Assembly: GCA_025934835.1 (NCBI GenBank)
Contig: JAICWL010000020.1
Location: 1 to 42,902 of the forward strand
DNA from: Fimbriimonadaceae bacterium
Lineage (GTDB): Bacteria > Armatimonadota > Fimbriimonadia > Fimbriimonadales > Fimbriimonadaceae
Direction: 5' to 3'
DNA length: 42,902 nt
Both the position numbers and the translations under genes were made by a program. Below, piece by piece: positions 17,065-23,688 of this stretch. Positions within the stretch are counted from its first letter, which is position 1, and every line of letters begins with the position of its first letter. The notes under the pieces were generated by a model. It did no database searches. It saw nothing but the letters and a program-made list of their open reading frames with translations, and was not told the origin of the DNA.

Positions 17065-17930
17065 ACTACCGCTGGGCTACGGAGAGTGATTTCGCCGAAT
17101 GCAGGCGGCTTCATCGGGCCTACGGCACGACCTACTATCTCGCGTCGCTGGGATTTCCTCCCGCAGTGCGCAGGCGAGTAGACGCCTTATACGGCTTCGT
17201 GAGAGTGCCGGACGAATGGGTCGACAATCCTGGCGACCTGACCCTGGCCGATCGCATATCGCACTTGGACAACTGGCGCTCGGAACTGCTGGCCGGTTTG
17301 GGCGACATTCGCCCGAGGCACCCGGCGTTGCGAGCGTTCTGCGACGTGGCGCGAGAGGCTGGGCTGACGCCCGAGGAGCCCCTGCGGTTCATCGAGGCGA
17401 TGCGTCAAGACCTGACGGTTGGAAGGTACGCGACGTACGACGACCTGGAGCTTTACATGCGTGGCAGTGCGGCGGCGGTAGGGCTAATGATGTGCGAGCT
17501 GCTTGGCGCGCCGGAAACGGAATCCGCCAAATCGGCGGCGATGGCTCTCGGGCGGGCCATGCAGCTCACAAATTTCCTGCGCGACGTGGCCGAGGATGCG
17601 GCGCGGGGTCGGATCTACCTTCCCAGAGAGGATCTCGACGCATTCGGCGTGAGTGAATGGCAAGTGCTCTCGGGCGTGGCGACGCCCGAAACGCGTAGGC
17701 TCGTCGAGTTCGAAATCGCAAGGGCGCGCCGACTGTATGACGAAGCCCGCGCGGGAATACCGCTGCTTCCGGGCTTCGCGCGGCGGCCCGTGCTGCTAGC
17801 GGCCGTCCTGTATTCGCGGATTCTGGACCGAATCGAGGCCTCGGGGTGCGAAGTGTACGCCGGCAGAGCACGCACCACCAGAACCGAAAAGCTGGCAGTG
17901 GCCGCGCGCGTCCTGCTACTGGGGGCTTAG
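17061..17930 (+). CDS. crtB: phytoene/squalene synthase family (CrtB-type)
   Basis: This 289-residue all-alpha prenyl synthase condenses two prenyl diphosphates (geranylgeranyl, or farnesyl if C30) into phytoene or an analogue, the first committed carotenoid step. Both Asp-rich motifs are present: DEWVD near residue 51 and DVAED within NFLRDVAEDAARGRIYLP near 175. YGFVR precedes the first motif as is usual. The ATG overlaps the acyltransferase stop (ATGA). The TAG at 17928-17930 overlaps the stop of the convergent aminopeptidase gene. No lycopene cyclase is in the cluster, so a linear carotenoid is likely unless a cyclase lies elsewhere. Confidence 0.93.
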   Translation: MNYRWATESDFAECRRLHRAYGTTYYLASLGFPPAVRRRVDALYGFVRVPDEWVDNPGDLTLADRISHLDNWRSELLAGLGDIRPRHPALRAFCDVAREAGLTPEEPLRFIEAMRQDLTVGRYATYDDLELYMRGSAAAVGLMMCELLGAPETESAKSAAMALGRAMQLTNFLRDVAEDAARGRIYLPREDLDAFGVSEWQVLSGVATPETRRLVEFEIARARRLYDEARAGIPLLPGFARRPVLLAAVLYSRILDRIEASGCEVYAGRARTTRTEKLAVAARVLLLGA

Positions 17931-18769
17931 TTCTGCGCGGCGATTCCTTGCCCGGAAAGCGCCATGAGGTTCCAGATCACCCGGTGCGCCTCTAGGAATG
18001 AGTCGTACTTGCCCTCGATCGTGTAAGCGTCGGCCCGTCGAGCCGTGATGAGCTTGGCGCACATGTCCGCTTCTTCCGATCGGTTGAATTCGACGTGGAT
18101 GGTCGTGGGCTCGTCCCATACGAAGGGGTTGACGAACGTCCGGTTGCCTATCGCGCGGCGCGCCGCCTCCTCGATGGCCGGGCCGGTATCGCTGGGATGC
18201 AGCAAGCGACCCATGTACCTGCCAAAGCCGAACTTGGTGACCGCCGTGGAGACTCCGTCGACGAGGTCCTTGGCTTCGGCGCAACCCTTGTCGTCGGACG
18301 AAACCATGACGAGCGGAACCCCGAATCGGCCGGCTACGCCAGCGCTGAGGCCCATTTCCCCGCAAGGGCGTCCGTTGACGCTCATGCGATGTACGCCTCC
18401 CGTGATCGTGTGCTCCATGATGCCGGCGGTGGTGCCGGCCATGGCATGATAGCCGATCAGCATGGCGCAGTCGAAGCTGTCGTCGATGCCCTGCATCATG
18501 CCGTCGATGCCGCTTCCATGGCCGCTAATCAGTTGTGTTCCGGGCTCGAGATCCTCGATAAGAAGGTTCTTGCTGTTGCCGTGCGAGTCTTTGACTACCA
18601 CCTCGGTGGCTCCTGCGGCGCGGGCCCCTCTTATGGCGGCGTTGACATCGTGCGCCATCATGCGGCGGGCGAACCCGAAATCGTAGTGCTGGCCGTCCGG
18701 CCTGCCGCACTGAGACCACGACACGAGGCCTGTAATGCCCTCGATGTCCGCCGAGATGTACACGCGCAT
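17927..18769 (-). CDS. dppA: M55 family D-aminopeptidase (DppA-like)
   Basis: This 280-residue zinc peptidase of family M55 cleaves N-terminal D-amino acids from short peptides. Metal and active-site motifs are in order: ISADIEGITG (Asp/Glu ligands, residues ~5-10), VKDSHGN (His ligand ~60), GYHAMAG (His ~104) and MEHTITGG. The ATG at 18769 is used because the conserved ADIEG motif follows at once and a TATGCT box sits 6 bases upstream; the frame is open to 18796 but that extension is not conserved. It is cytosolic by sequence and may recycle D-Ala peptides from peptidoglycan. No peptide transporter is adjacent. Confidence 0.92.
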   Translation of the reverse strand: MRVYISADIEGITGLVSWSQCGRPDGQHYDFGFARRMMAHDVNAAIRGARAAGATEVVVKDSHGNSKNLLIEDLEPGTQLISGHGSGIDGMMQGIDDSFDCAMLIGYHAMAGTTAGIMEHTITGGVHRMSVNGRPCGEMGLSAGVAGRFGVPLVMVSSDDKGCAEAKDLVDGVSTAVTKFGFGRYMGRLLHPSDTGPAIEEAARRAIGNRTFVNPFVWDEPTTIHVEFNRSEEADMCAKLITARRADAYTIEGKYDSFLEAHRVIWNLMALSGQGIAAQN

Positions 18770-18775
18770 AGGGCC

Positions 18776-18781
18776 AGCATA
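18776..18781 (-). promoter_or_regulatory. -10 box (TATGCT) of the D-aminopeptidase gene
   Basis: Minus-strand TATGCT ends 6 bases before the ATG at 18769, predicting a leaderless mRNA. Confidence 0.5.
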
Positions 18782-18810
18782 ACCGAACCGGCGCAATCGG
18801 AACCAGTCCC

Positions 18811-18838
18811 TTGAAAGCTGCGAGTCCGCTGGTACAAT
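18811..18838 (+). promoter_or_regulatory. tRNA-Leu promoter (TTGAAA-N16-TACAAT)
   Basis: A -35-like TTGAAA at 18811-18816 and a -10 TACAAT at 18833-18838 are 16 bases apart. The -10 ends 11 bases before the tRNA 5' end at 18850, a normal tRNA promoter position. Confidence 0.65.
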
Positions 18839-18849
18839 CTAGGTCTAGC

Positions 18850-18935
18850 GCGCCGGTGTTGGAATTGGTAGACAAGCATGCTTGAGGTGCATGTGCTCAC
18901 AAGGCGTGAAGGTTTGAGTCCTTTCCGGCGCACCA
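18850..18935 (+). tRNA. tRNA-Leu (anticodon GAG)
   Basis: An 86-base class II tRNA with acceptor stem GCGCCGG/CCGGCGC, discriminator A and encoded CCA (18933-18935). The D loop carries GGAATTGG. The anticodon stem CATGC/GCATG encloses TTGAGGT, giving anticodon GAG (reads CUC/CUU). A long variable arm follows, as expected for Leu, then a T arm GAAGG/CTTTC. Its 3' 13 bases plus the next base are repeated exactly at 23578-23591, marking it as an integration target. Confidence 0.95.
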
Positions 18936-18936
18936 C
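18923..18936 (+). repeat. attL-like direct repeat (3' end of tRNA-Leu)
   Basis: TTCCGGCGCACCAC spans the acceptor 3' strand, CCA and one base beyond. It is identical to 23578-23591. The bases on either side differ between the two copies. Confidence 0.75.
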
Positions 18937-18973
18937 TGCTTTCAGATTCAAATCAATCGACTTTGACTCACTT

Positions 18974-18982
18974 GTGGATCAA
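18974..18982 (+). repeat. GTGGATCAA repeat near the left island end
   Basis: GTGGATCAA followed by TTTCTCCTGG resembles the right-end copies at 23478-23486 and 23490-23497 (GTGGATCA then GATTTCCTGG). These could be recombinase arm-type sites, but this is speculative. Confidence 0.35.
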
Positions 18983-19221
18983 TTTCTCCTGGGAAAAGTC
19001 TCAGCAGGCTCTACGCTATTAATGGGGGCGGCCCTGACTTTTTCCTTTTGGGAAGGACTCATGAGTTCTGGTGATGTGTTTACCAGAATGCCTGGAGAGG
19101 TGCTTTAATGGCTTTTCGGGACTTTGGCACTTGCCAGTGCTACTACGGCACACCGCTCGAAAGTACCGGTCACGGAGCAAGTAAAGCTAATCGAATCTCA
19201 CGTGGATTGCGGGCCGCTCAG

Positions 19222-19539
19222 TCATGTATCTCGGCCATTCTCACGTGGCTGAGAGTGGTGTTGTTGGCTGTACTGCATCGCGGCCGTAACTGCCCACGCA
19301 ACGCTGGCAAGTGAAAGAAGCGCGGACACGAGAACCCAGGTCCGCTCGCGTCCCGTCCCTGAACGCCCTAAACTGAAGATAATTGCCGCAACGCCGAGAA
19401 GCCCACCGACGAACCATAGTGGTATCGCGAACATCCCCGTTTGCCCGTCCCCAGGTGCGACAATCACCAACAACGAGCCTAAACTGATGAGCACAAACCC
19501 TATGACTGCAAGACAAAGCACCATGATTCGGACTCCCAT
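19222..19539 (-). CDS. small three-helix membrane protein, candidate immunity protein for the RHS-PLA2 toxin
   Basis: A 100-105 residue hydrophobic protein with three clear membrane segments: VLCLAVIGFVLISLGSLLVIVA, FAIPLWFVGGLLGVAAIIFSL and TWVLVSALLSLASVAWAVTAA. I recognise no family. Translation may start at 19539, or at the ATG at 19524, which has GGGAG 8 bases upstream. It lies on the same strand, 8 bases after the end of the phospholipase A2-like frame (19548), exactly where an immunity gene sits in polymorphic-toxin loci. A membrane protein would suit a toxin that attacks phospholipids. This role is inferred from position and topology only. Confidence 0.6.
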   Translation of the reverse strand: MGVRIMVLCLAVIGFVLISLGSLLVIVAPGDGQTGMFAIPLWFVGGLLGVAAIIFSLGRSGTGRERTWVLVSALLSLASVAWAVTAAMQYSQQHHSQPRENGRDT

Positions 19540-19547
19540 TGCCGCCG

Positions 19548-19958
19548 CTAACCCGGCTTAGCCCCTATTCCTGCAATACATGAGTAGTCCAGGACGATTC
19601 TTTGCATTGTCCCGCATAGGACATTCCAGCCGCAGTGAACGCTAGCCGCGCAGGCGCACAGCGTGGCATTGCATTTGCGGCAACAGTTGCTCCTTTGGCT
19701 TATCACCGTGCATCCACATCTCCCAAAACAATCGTCATGTGCTTGACATCAAGCATCAAGCGGGTCATGTGGCTTCGGCCTGCACTTGTCCGTTGGTGGA
19801 TAGGCGTATTTGCCACTTTGTGGGCCGCAATAATTCCCGTACACTGGGGGAACGCTGATGGGGGATAGTGACGGGAATCCCGGCAGAGTTGGAAGCTTTG
19901 GCGGCCAGGTTGGCCAATATTGACGGGGCCACCAAGGGCCACCGCCCGTATAAGGGGG
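19548..19958 (-). pseudogene. disrupted RHS-type phospholipase A2-like toxin tip
   Basis: Read in the frame one base back from the RHS gene, 19958-19548 encodes a Pro-rich linker (PPYTGGGPWWPRQYWP..) and then VYGNYCGP, HDPLDA, an in-frame TGA at 19749-19751, CQAHDDCFGRCGC and a Cys-rich tail (CCRKCNATLCACA..) ending at TAG 19548. NYCGP plus CxxHDxC is the calcium-binding and catalytic signature of phospholipase A2-like RHS toxin tips. Two lesions separate it from the RHS hinge: a shift at the C5 run (19954-19958) and the TGA. It is therefore best read as a decayed toxin. A programmed shift or a selenocysteine is a less likely alternative. Confidence 0.72.
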
Positions 19959-21517
19959 TACGGCGGATAAGTGGAGACCTGTAGGCCAGAAGGATCTGTG
20001 TAAGTAACAGGGTTGTTCAGCGCATAACCATATGGGTGTTCTCCTGCCATCTGCTCGGCAAGTCTTGCCGCAGTGAGAAATCGTCCAAGACCAGCCATAT
20101 AGGGACGGCCAGGCTTGGGCCAAAAAGGATGTGGATTAGGGTTAGGCTGCGGTTTGGGATGCAGATTCGCTTCGATGTCGTCAATTACTTGCCGCACGCT
20201 GCCGAACTTGGTGAACGGAACTTCGGGTTTACCGGCGGCTCTAGCCGCGTTCTGTCTCTTCATCTCCAATATCTCTGCCATCGTCTCATCCATTCCGATA
20301 TATGGAGTTGGTGGCCCGATCCGGTGAGGAACGATCACTTCGCTTCTTGCACCCTCGGGCGACGTGAATGCGACCCTCGTACGCTCGGTGAGAGTCGGAC
20401 CCGTCGAGTGCGCCCATTCCCATGGGATGTCGTTCCTCGCCATGTGCCTGCCGACTCCGCACTTAAGCTTTGGCGGAAGGATCGGAATCCAGTTGGGGAA
20501 TTTGTCGATGTCGGGCTCTACGGGATTGACGGTCACAAGCTCGCAATCAAGATCCAGCCTTTCTTCGCAGTGCTGAAATGCGGAGACCAGACATTCGTCG
20601 ATAGAGGCGATGATCGATGAGCGCGATTCAAACCCGTGCTTTCTCACGGCCTCGGCCAGTTGCTCCGAAAGGTCTGAGACGGGAGCGAGAAACTGGCGGA
20701 CCGACTCTAGCGAAGTATCGAAGCAAGCGAGATCCGACTGGCGTCCGGAGTCGCGCTGGAGCATCTGGTCGGAGACGAGCAGCGCCATAAAAACCTGCTC
20801 GCGTGGATTATCTGGTCGGTAGCCTTTCTGCAAAGCTGTCGCCAGTTGGTCTAAGGACGCCTTCTGGTCGCTCTCAATGACCTCCATGTCAAATCCCTTC
20901 CTGCGGATGAGATCGTTCACCTTAAGATCGAGCACGAACGACTGAACGAAATTCACCATTTTTAGTTTCTGAGGATCGCTGGCGTCTTCCAGAGTGCGGA
21001 AGTCTTCGCACTCATCGACGTACTGAACCCAGGCATGACCGAACTCGTGAGCGATCACGGTTTCGTGGACGCGCGCCGCGTCGAGGAAGAGCAGATTGGT
21101 TACCGGATGGCATATCGTGTCGATGCTGTTGCCACCGGGAACGTGACCGTCTTTCCTTCGTCCCGGCATCGTATCGAGCATCGCGAAGGTTTTGGTGGTG
21201 CAGCGGTCGATGGCGTGGAAGAACTCCATGAGCTTAGGCGAGAAGTTCTGAGGAGCCACGACGGGATACAGGTCGCTGTCCGGCTGGATGTCTCCACTTC
21301 TCCATCGCTGAAGCGAGTCTGCGGTCGGAACGGTCGCGTGGTTTTGAACGACCCATTCGATCCCGTACCGGTTGACCAGTTTGGAGCCGATGGTCGGAAG
21401 ACCCGTCCGCATGGCGAGCCAGTTCGCTCGCTCGTCGTGGCAGGCTTTCTCCATTGCCATTTCAGGACCATCGAGCCGAATCACAGCTCGCGTCGCCGTT
21501 TTGCCAAGCGTCTTCAC
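19703..21517 (-). CDS. metallopeptidase-like protein fused to an RHS core/hinge (remnant of a polymorphic toxin)
   Basis: This 604-residue frame has three parts. Residues ~1-420 contain a zinc-peptidase motif, VIAHEFGHAW (HExxH, ~residues 155-164), in a domain I cannot place in a named family. A Pro/Asn-rich linker (KPQPNPNPHPFWPKPGRP) follows near 460-480. Then comes the RHS-associated core end, LGRFLTAARL and HPYGYALNNPVTYTDPSGL (~residues 484-511), normally the hinge before a toxin tip. After the hinge the annotated frame gives ~90 residues without resemblance to anything, because the true tip is in another frame. The start is GTG 21517. There is no signal peptide and no RHS beta-cage, so this is not a standard full-length RHS protein. 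Confidence 0.7.
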   Translation of the reverse strand: MKTLGKTATRAVIRLDGPEMAMEKACHDERANWLAMRTGLPTIGSKLVNRYGIEWVVQNHATVPTADSLQRWRSGDIQPDSDLYPVVAPQNFSPKLMEFFHAIDRCTTKTFAMLDTMPGRRKDGHVPGGNSIDTICHPVTNLLFLDAARVHETVIAHEFGHAWVQYVDECEDFRTLEDASDPQKLKMVNFVQSFVLDLKVNDLIRRKGFDMEVIESDQKASLDQLATALQKGYRPDNPREQVFMALLVSDQMLQRDSGRQSDLACFDTSLESVRQFLAPVSDLSEQLAEAVRKHGFESRSSIIASIDECLVSAFQHCEERLDLDCELVTVNPVEPDIDKFPNWIPILPPKLKCGVGRHMARNDIPWEWAHSTGPTLTERTRVAFTSPEGARSEVIVPHRIGPPTPYIGMDETMAEILEMKRQNAARAAGKPEVPFTKFGSVRQVIDDIEANLHPKPQPNPNPHPFWPKPGRPYMAGLGRFLTAARLAEQMAGEHPYGYALNNPVTYTDPSGLQVSTYPPYPLIRAVALGGPVNIGQPGRQSFQLCRDSRHYPPSAFPQCTGIIAAHKVANTPIHQRTSAGRSHMTRLMLDVKHMTIVLGDVDAR

Positions 21518-21562
21518 ACAGTTATCGAAACCCCGGATTTGGGATATTCAAGAGATCGGAGC

Positions 21563-21568
21563 TAATAT
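21563..21568 (+). promoter_or_regulatory. -10 box (TAATAT) of the AraC-type regulator gene
   Basis: TAATAT ends 8 bases before the ATG at 21577, and TTGGGA at 21539-21544 could be a -35 element (18-base spacer). GGAG at 21558-21561 would also suit a TTG start at 21568, so the exact start is not settled. Confidence 0.45.
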
Positions 21569-21576
21569 TGATCAAA

Positions 21577-22065
21577 ATGGACACCTCTGCAGCTGATTTC
21601 AGCTATGTGGGCGTCAAGCCGAAGCGAGTCAGGCCGGATTTGTCGCGACTCTTGGAGGAAATCCTCGCCAGGAACTTGAGTGTCTCTGGCAGAGCATCGG
21701 CGGAGATTGCTGCCGGGTTCGGATATTCCGCCGTTCAGATGCGCCGGTTTTGCATTCAAGAACTTGGTGAGCCCCTGGGCAGCTTCTGCATCCGTTTGCG
21801 ACTTGAACGCGCCGCTGGTCGGCTCGCTGCCGAGAGTGTGGGCATAAACGAGATCGCCCAGGAAGCAGGATACAGGTCGTCGCAAGCCTTCGACAAGGCG
21901 TTCCGACCGCTCTTCGGTTGCACCCCAACGACATTTAGATCGCTGAACCGGAGCGGTTGCCGCTTTCCGGGATACGTGCTGTCCTTGAACCGGAGTCCCA
22001 GATGGGAGAGGAACGTCAGAGTGTTGACCGGACCAAAAGCGGCGGCACTGGAGTGCAACCCTTAA
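21577..22065 (+). CDS. AraC-family HTH transcriptional regulator
   Basis: A ~162-residue protein consisting mainly of an AraC/XylS double helix-turn-helix. The first HTH is SAEIAAGFGYSAVQMRRF, followed by FCIRLRLERAAGRLAAE and the second HTH INEIAQEAGYRSSQAFDKAFRPLFGCTPTTFRS. There is no separate ligand-binding domain, so it resembles the short regulators of the class. It is divergent from the metallopeptidase-RHS gene, with ~60 bases between starts, making it a candidate regulator of that gene. The TAA at 22063-22065 is two bases from the IS3-family element, and the ~40-residue tail after the HTHs is atypical. The insertion may have replaced the original C terminus. Confidence 0.82.
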   Translation: MDTSAADFSYVGVKPKRVRPDLSRLLEEILARNLSVSGRASAEIAAGFGYSAVQMRRFCIQELGEPLGSFCIRLRLERAAGRLAAESVGINEIAQEAGYRSSQAFDKAFRPLFGCTPTTFRSLNRSGCRFPGYVLSLNRSPRWERNVRVLTGPKAAALECNP

Positions 22066-22067
22066 GT

Positions 22068-22079
22068 TGGACACACATC
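22068..22079 (+). repeat. IS3-family terminal inverted repeat (left)
   Basis: TGGACACACATC is the exact inverse of 23260-23271. Confidence 0.85.
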
Positions 22080-22935
22080 AAGGTTGGTCGTTTTCCTTGA
22101 GCCCTCGCTCGAATTCTTCGGGGCTCAGGTAGTTCAATGACGAGTGCATCCGGTCGGCGTTGTAGTAACCAATGAATCTGTTTATGGACTGGTCTGCTTG
22201 GCGGACGCTTTCGTACTCTTCAAGCCAGACCTCCTCGGCCTTGAGCGTTTTGAAGAAGCTCTCCATGAAGGCGTTGTCTTCTGGCGAGGCTTTGTCTGAG
22301 CAGCTGATCCTCCCGCCGGCTGCAAGCATGAGCTTCACGTAATCCTCCGAGAGATATTGGGAGCCGCGGTCGGAGTGGTGGATCCAGCCTGGACCGGGTG
22401 TCATCCTGGCCAGGGCGTCTTTAAGGGCCGCGAGTGTGAGTTTGCCGTCGATCCTCATGCTCATTGCCCGGCCGACGATCTTGCGCAGGTAGACGTCCAG
22501 GATGCAGGCCAGATAGGCGAAGCCTCCCGGAAGACCGATGTAGGTGATATCGGCAACCCAAACGCTGCCGGGACGGTCGATGACCGCGCCCTCCTTGAGC
22601 AGGTTCGGGTAGTTTCCGCGTCCCTTTCCGTCGCTGGTCTTCGGACTCGGCCGCTTACGCTTTCTTTGAAGACCGGCTTCTTTCATTGCGCGAGACACCG
22701 ATTTGAACCCGCAGTCCACGCCCTGCTTGGCGAGTTGCCGACGAACCCGCCGGCAGCCGTAACCCGGATGGACGCCAAGAACACTCGCGATCTCAAACGT
22801 CAGTTCACGGTAGAAACGAGCTCGCTCAGGCCGATCGCTGGGTTTGCGATACACCAAAGAGCGGTTGACTCCCAGAAGCTGGCACATTCGCAGAACCGGC
22901 AACTTTGGATATTTGGGCCGAAGCTCCCGGATCAC
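22078..22935 (-). CDS. IS3-family transposase OrfB (DDE integrase core)
   Basis: This 285-residue catalytic subunit has an HTH_21-type N-terminal segment (YGCRRVRRQLAKQG) and an rve integrase core. The catalytic residues are Asp in WVADITYI, Asp in HHSDRGSQY and Glu in DNAFMESFFKTLK. The C terminus YYNADRMHSSLNYLSPEEFE is typical of the family. The start is GTG at 22935, overlapping the orfA TGA as GTGA. That suggests coupled re-initiation or, as in other IS3 members, frameshift production of an OrfAB fusion. Confidence 0.95.
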   Translation of the reverse strand: MIRELRPKYPKLPVLRMCQLLGVNRSLVYRKPSDRPERARFYRELTFEIASVLGVHPGYGCRRVRRQLAKQGVDCGFKSVSRAMKEAGLQRKRKRPSPKTSDGKGRGNYPNLLKEGAVIDRPGSVWVADITYIGLPGGFAYLACILDVYLRKIVGRAMSMRIDGKLTLAALKDALARMTPGPGWIHHSDRGSQYLSEDYVKLMLAAGGRISCSDKASPEDNAFMESFFKTLKAEEVWLEEYESVRQADQSINRFIGYYNADRMHSSLNYLSPEEFERGLKENDQP

Positions 22936-23234
22936 GGCTGCCTTTTCACCGGGATTCCGAGCTTTCCCAACGCGTCCCTCAAGAACTCGTTCTCAAGATG
23001 CGAGCGACCGAGTGAGGCTTCGAGCTCTTTGATCCGACGGTCCGAATCCACCGGACCGCTATCGGCAAAGGTGCCCTGACCTTTGGCCTCGTATTGGGTC
23101 AGCCACCGGTCCAGAAGACTCGGCGATAACGAATGCTCCCGGCAAGCAGCCGATTTCGACTGCTGACCAAGCTTCACCTTCTGACAAACTTCGAGCTTGA
23201 ACTCGCGCGTAAACGTTCGTCTCATCACGGACAC
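22932..23234 (-). CDS. IS3-family transposase OrfA (HTH)
   Basis: A 100-residue DNA-binding subunit. The opening RRTFTREFKLEVCQKVKLGQ and AACREHSLSPSLLDRWLTQYE form the HTH_Tnp_1 helix-turn-helix. The leucine-zipper-like helix RIKELEASLGRSHLENEFLRDALGKL is used for oligomerisation. Its stop overlaps the orfB start. No function beyond transposition is expected. Confidence 0.93.
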   Translation of the reverse strand: MSVMRRTFTREFKLEVCQKVKLGQQSKSAACREHSLSPSLLDRWLTQYEAKGQGTFADSGPVDSDRRIKELEASLGRSHLENEFLRDALGKLGIPVKRQP

Positions 23235-23259
23235 GATTGTGAATCCTCCTATTCAAGAG

Positions 23260-23271
23260 GATGTGTGTCCA
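23260..23271 (-). repeat. IS3-family terminal inverted repeat (right)
   Basis: GATGTGTGTCCA is the exact inverse of the left end at 22068-22079. Confidence 0.85.
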
Positions 23272-23577
23272 ACATTGTGGTGGCAGTCCACACCTTCATC
23301 TACGATGGCCTCGTGTTCCTCGGTCGAGTGTTTTCAGATGGAAGGATCGACTGGACGCCGCCTTAAAATTGAGGGGCTCCGATTGCTAAGGCGGGAAGCT
23401 TGACCAGTTCAACCTTTGCGTGACCTGTTGAGCCGGACGTCCGACCGTTGAGACTGCAGCTCGTTGTGGCTCCCCCCGTGGATCAAACTGTGGATCAGAT
23501 TTCCTGGAAACTCCCTCGGAACTCCGCGAAACGCCAAGATTCCGGGGCTATCTTGAATCTACGAACCTGATGTGCCA
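23272..23577. other. right end of the island, no supported gene
   Basis: About 305 bases between the IS3-family element and the right direct repeat. No gene is supported. It contains two GTGGATCA repeats at 23478 and 23490, the second followed by GATTTCCTGG, similar to the left island end. Confidence 0.4.
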
Positions 23578-23591
23578 TTCCGGCGCACCAC
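23578..23591 (+). repeat. attR-like direct repeat
   Basis: TTCCGGCGCACCAC is identical to 18923-18936, but there is no tRNA body upstream of it here. This is the displaced tRNA 3' end expected after site-specific insertion. Confidence 0.75.
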
Positions 23592-23653
23592 ATTTTCCCT
23601 ACTCGCGGCCTCGGCGCTGCGCGCGTCCGAGGCAGGGCCTGTCGCCCAGAGTG

Positions 23654-23682
23654 TTGACACAGTCCTACTGCGCGGGTATGCT
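23654..23682 (+). promoter_or_regulatory. consensus-type promoter TTGACA-N17-TATGCT
   Basis: A perfect -35 TTGACA (23654-23659) and a TATGCT -10 (23677-23682) are separated by the ideal 17 bases. This is the best sigma-70-type promoter in the window. It points toward speD-speE with a predicted start near 23689. Confidence 0.7.
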
Positions 23683-23688
23683 TTTGCT

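Larger units (their letters stand above)
22068..23271. mobile_element. IS3-family insertion sequence
   Basis: A ~1.2 kb element bounded by perfect 12-bp terminal inverted repeats TGGACACACATC / GATGTGTGTCCA. It contains orfA and orfB on the minus strand in the IS3 arrangement. The DDE residues look intact, so it could be active. No 3-4 base target duplication is visible (AGT on the left, ACA on the right), which suggests rearrangement or deletion after insertion. Confidence 0.92.
18937..23591. mobile_element. tRNA-Leu-associated genomic island (4.66 kb)
   Basis: The segment between the 14-bp direct repeats is visibly less GC-rich than its surroundings. It carries only accessory genes: a small membrane protein, a metallopeptidase-RHS fusion with a broken phospholipase A2 tip, an AraC-type regulator and an IS3-family element. 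Insertion at a tRNA 3' end that regenerates the tRNA is the hallmark of tyrosine-recombinase islands. No integrase is seen, so the island is either a remnant or was mobilised in trans. GTGGATCA repeats lie just inside both ends. The terminal stretches 18937-19221 and 23273-23577 hold no gene I can support. Confidence 0.75.

Noticed and set aside
19749..19751. Selenocysteine at the TGA inside the phospholipase A2-like tip.
   Set aside because: Although the organism probably decodes UGA as selenocysteine, this frame also needs a separate frameshift, and only a weak 4-bp stem follows the TGA. A decayed gene is simpler.
22060..23280. Target-site duplication for the IS3-family element.
   Set aside because: The flanking bases do not match in any 3-5 base register.
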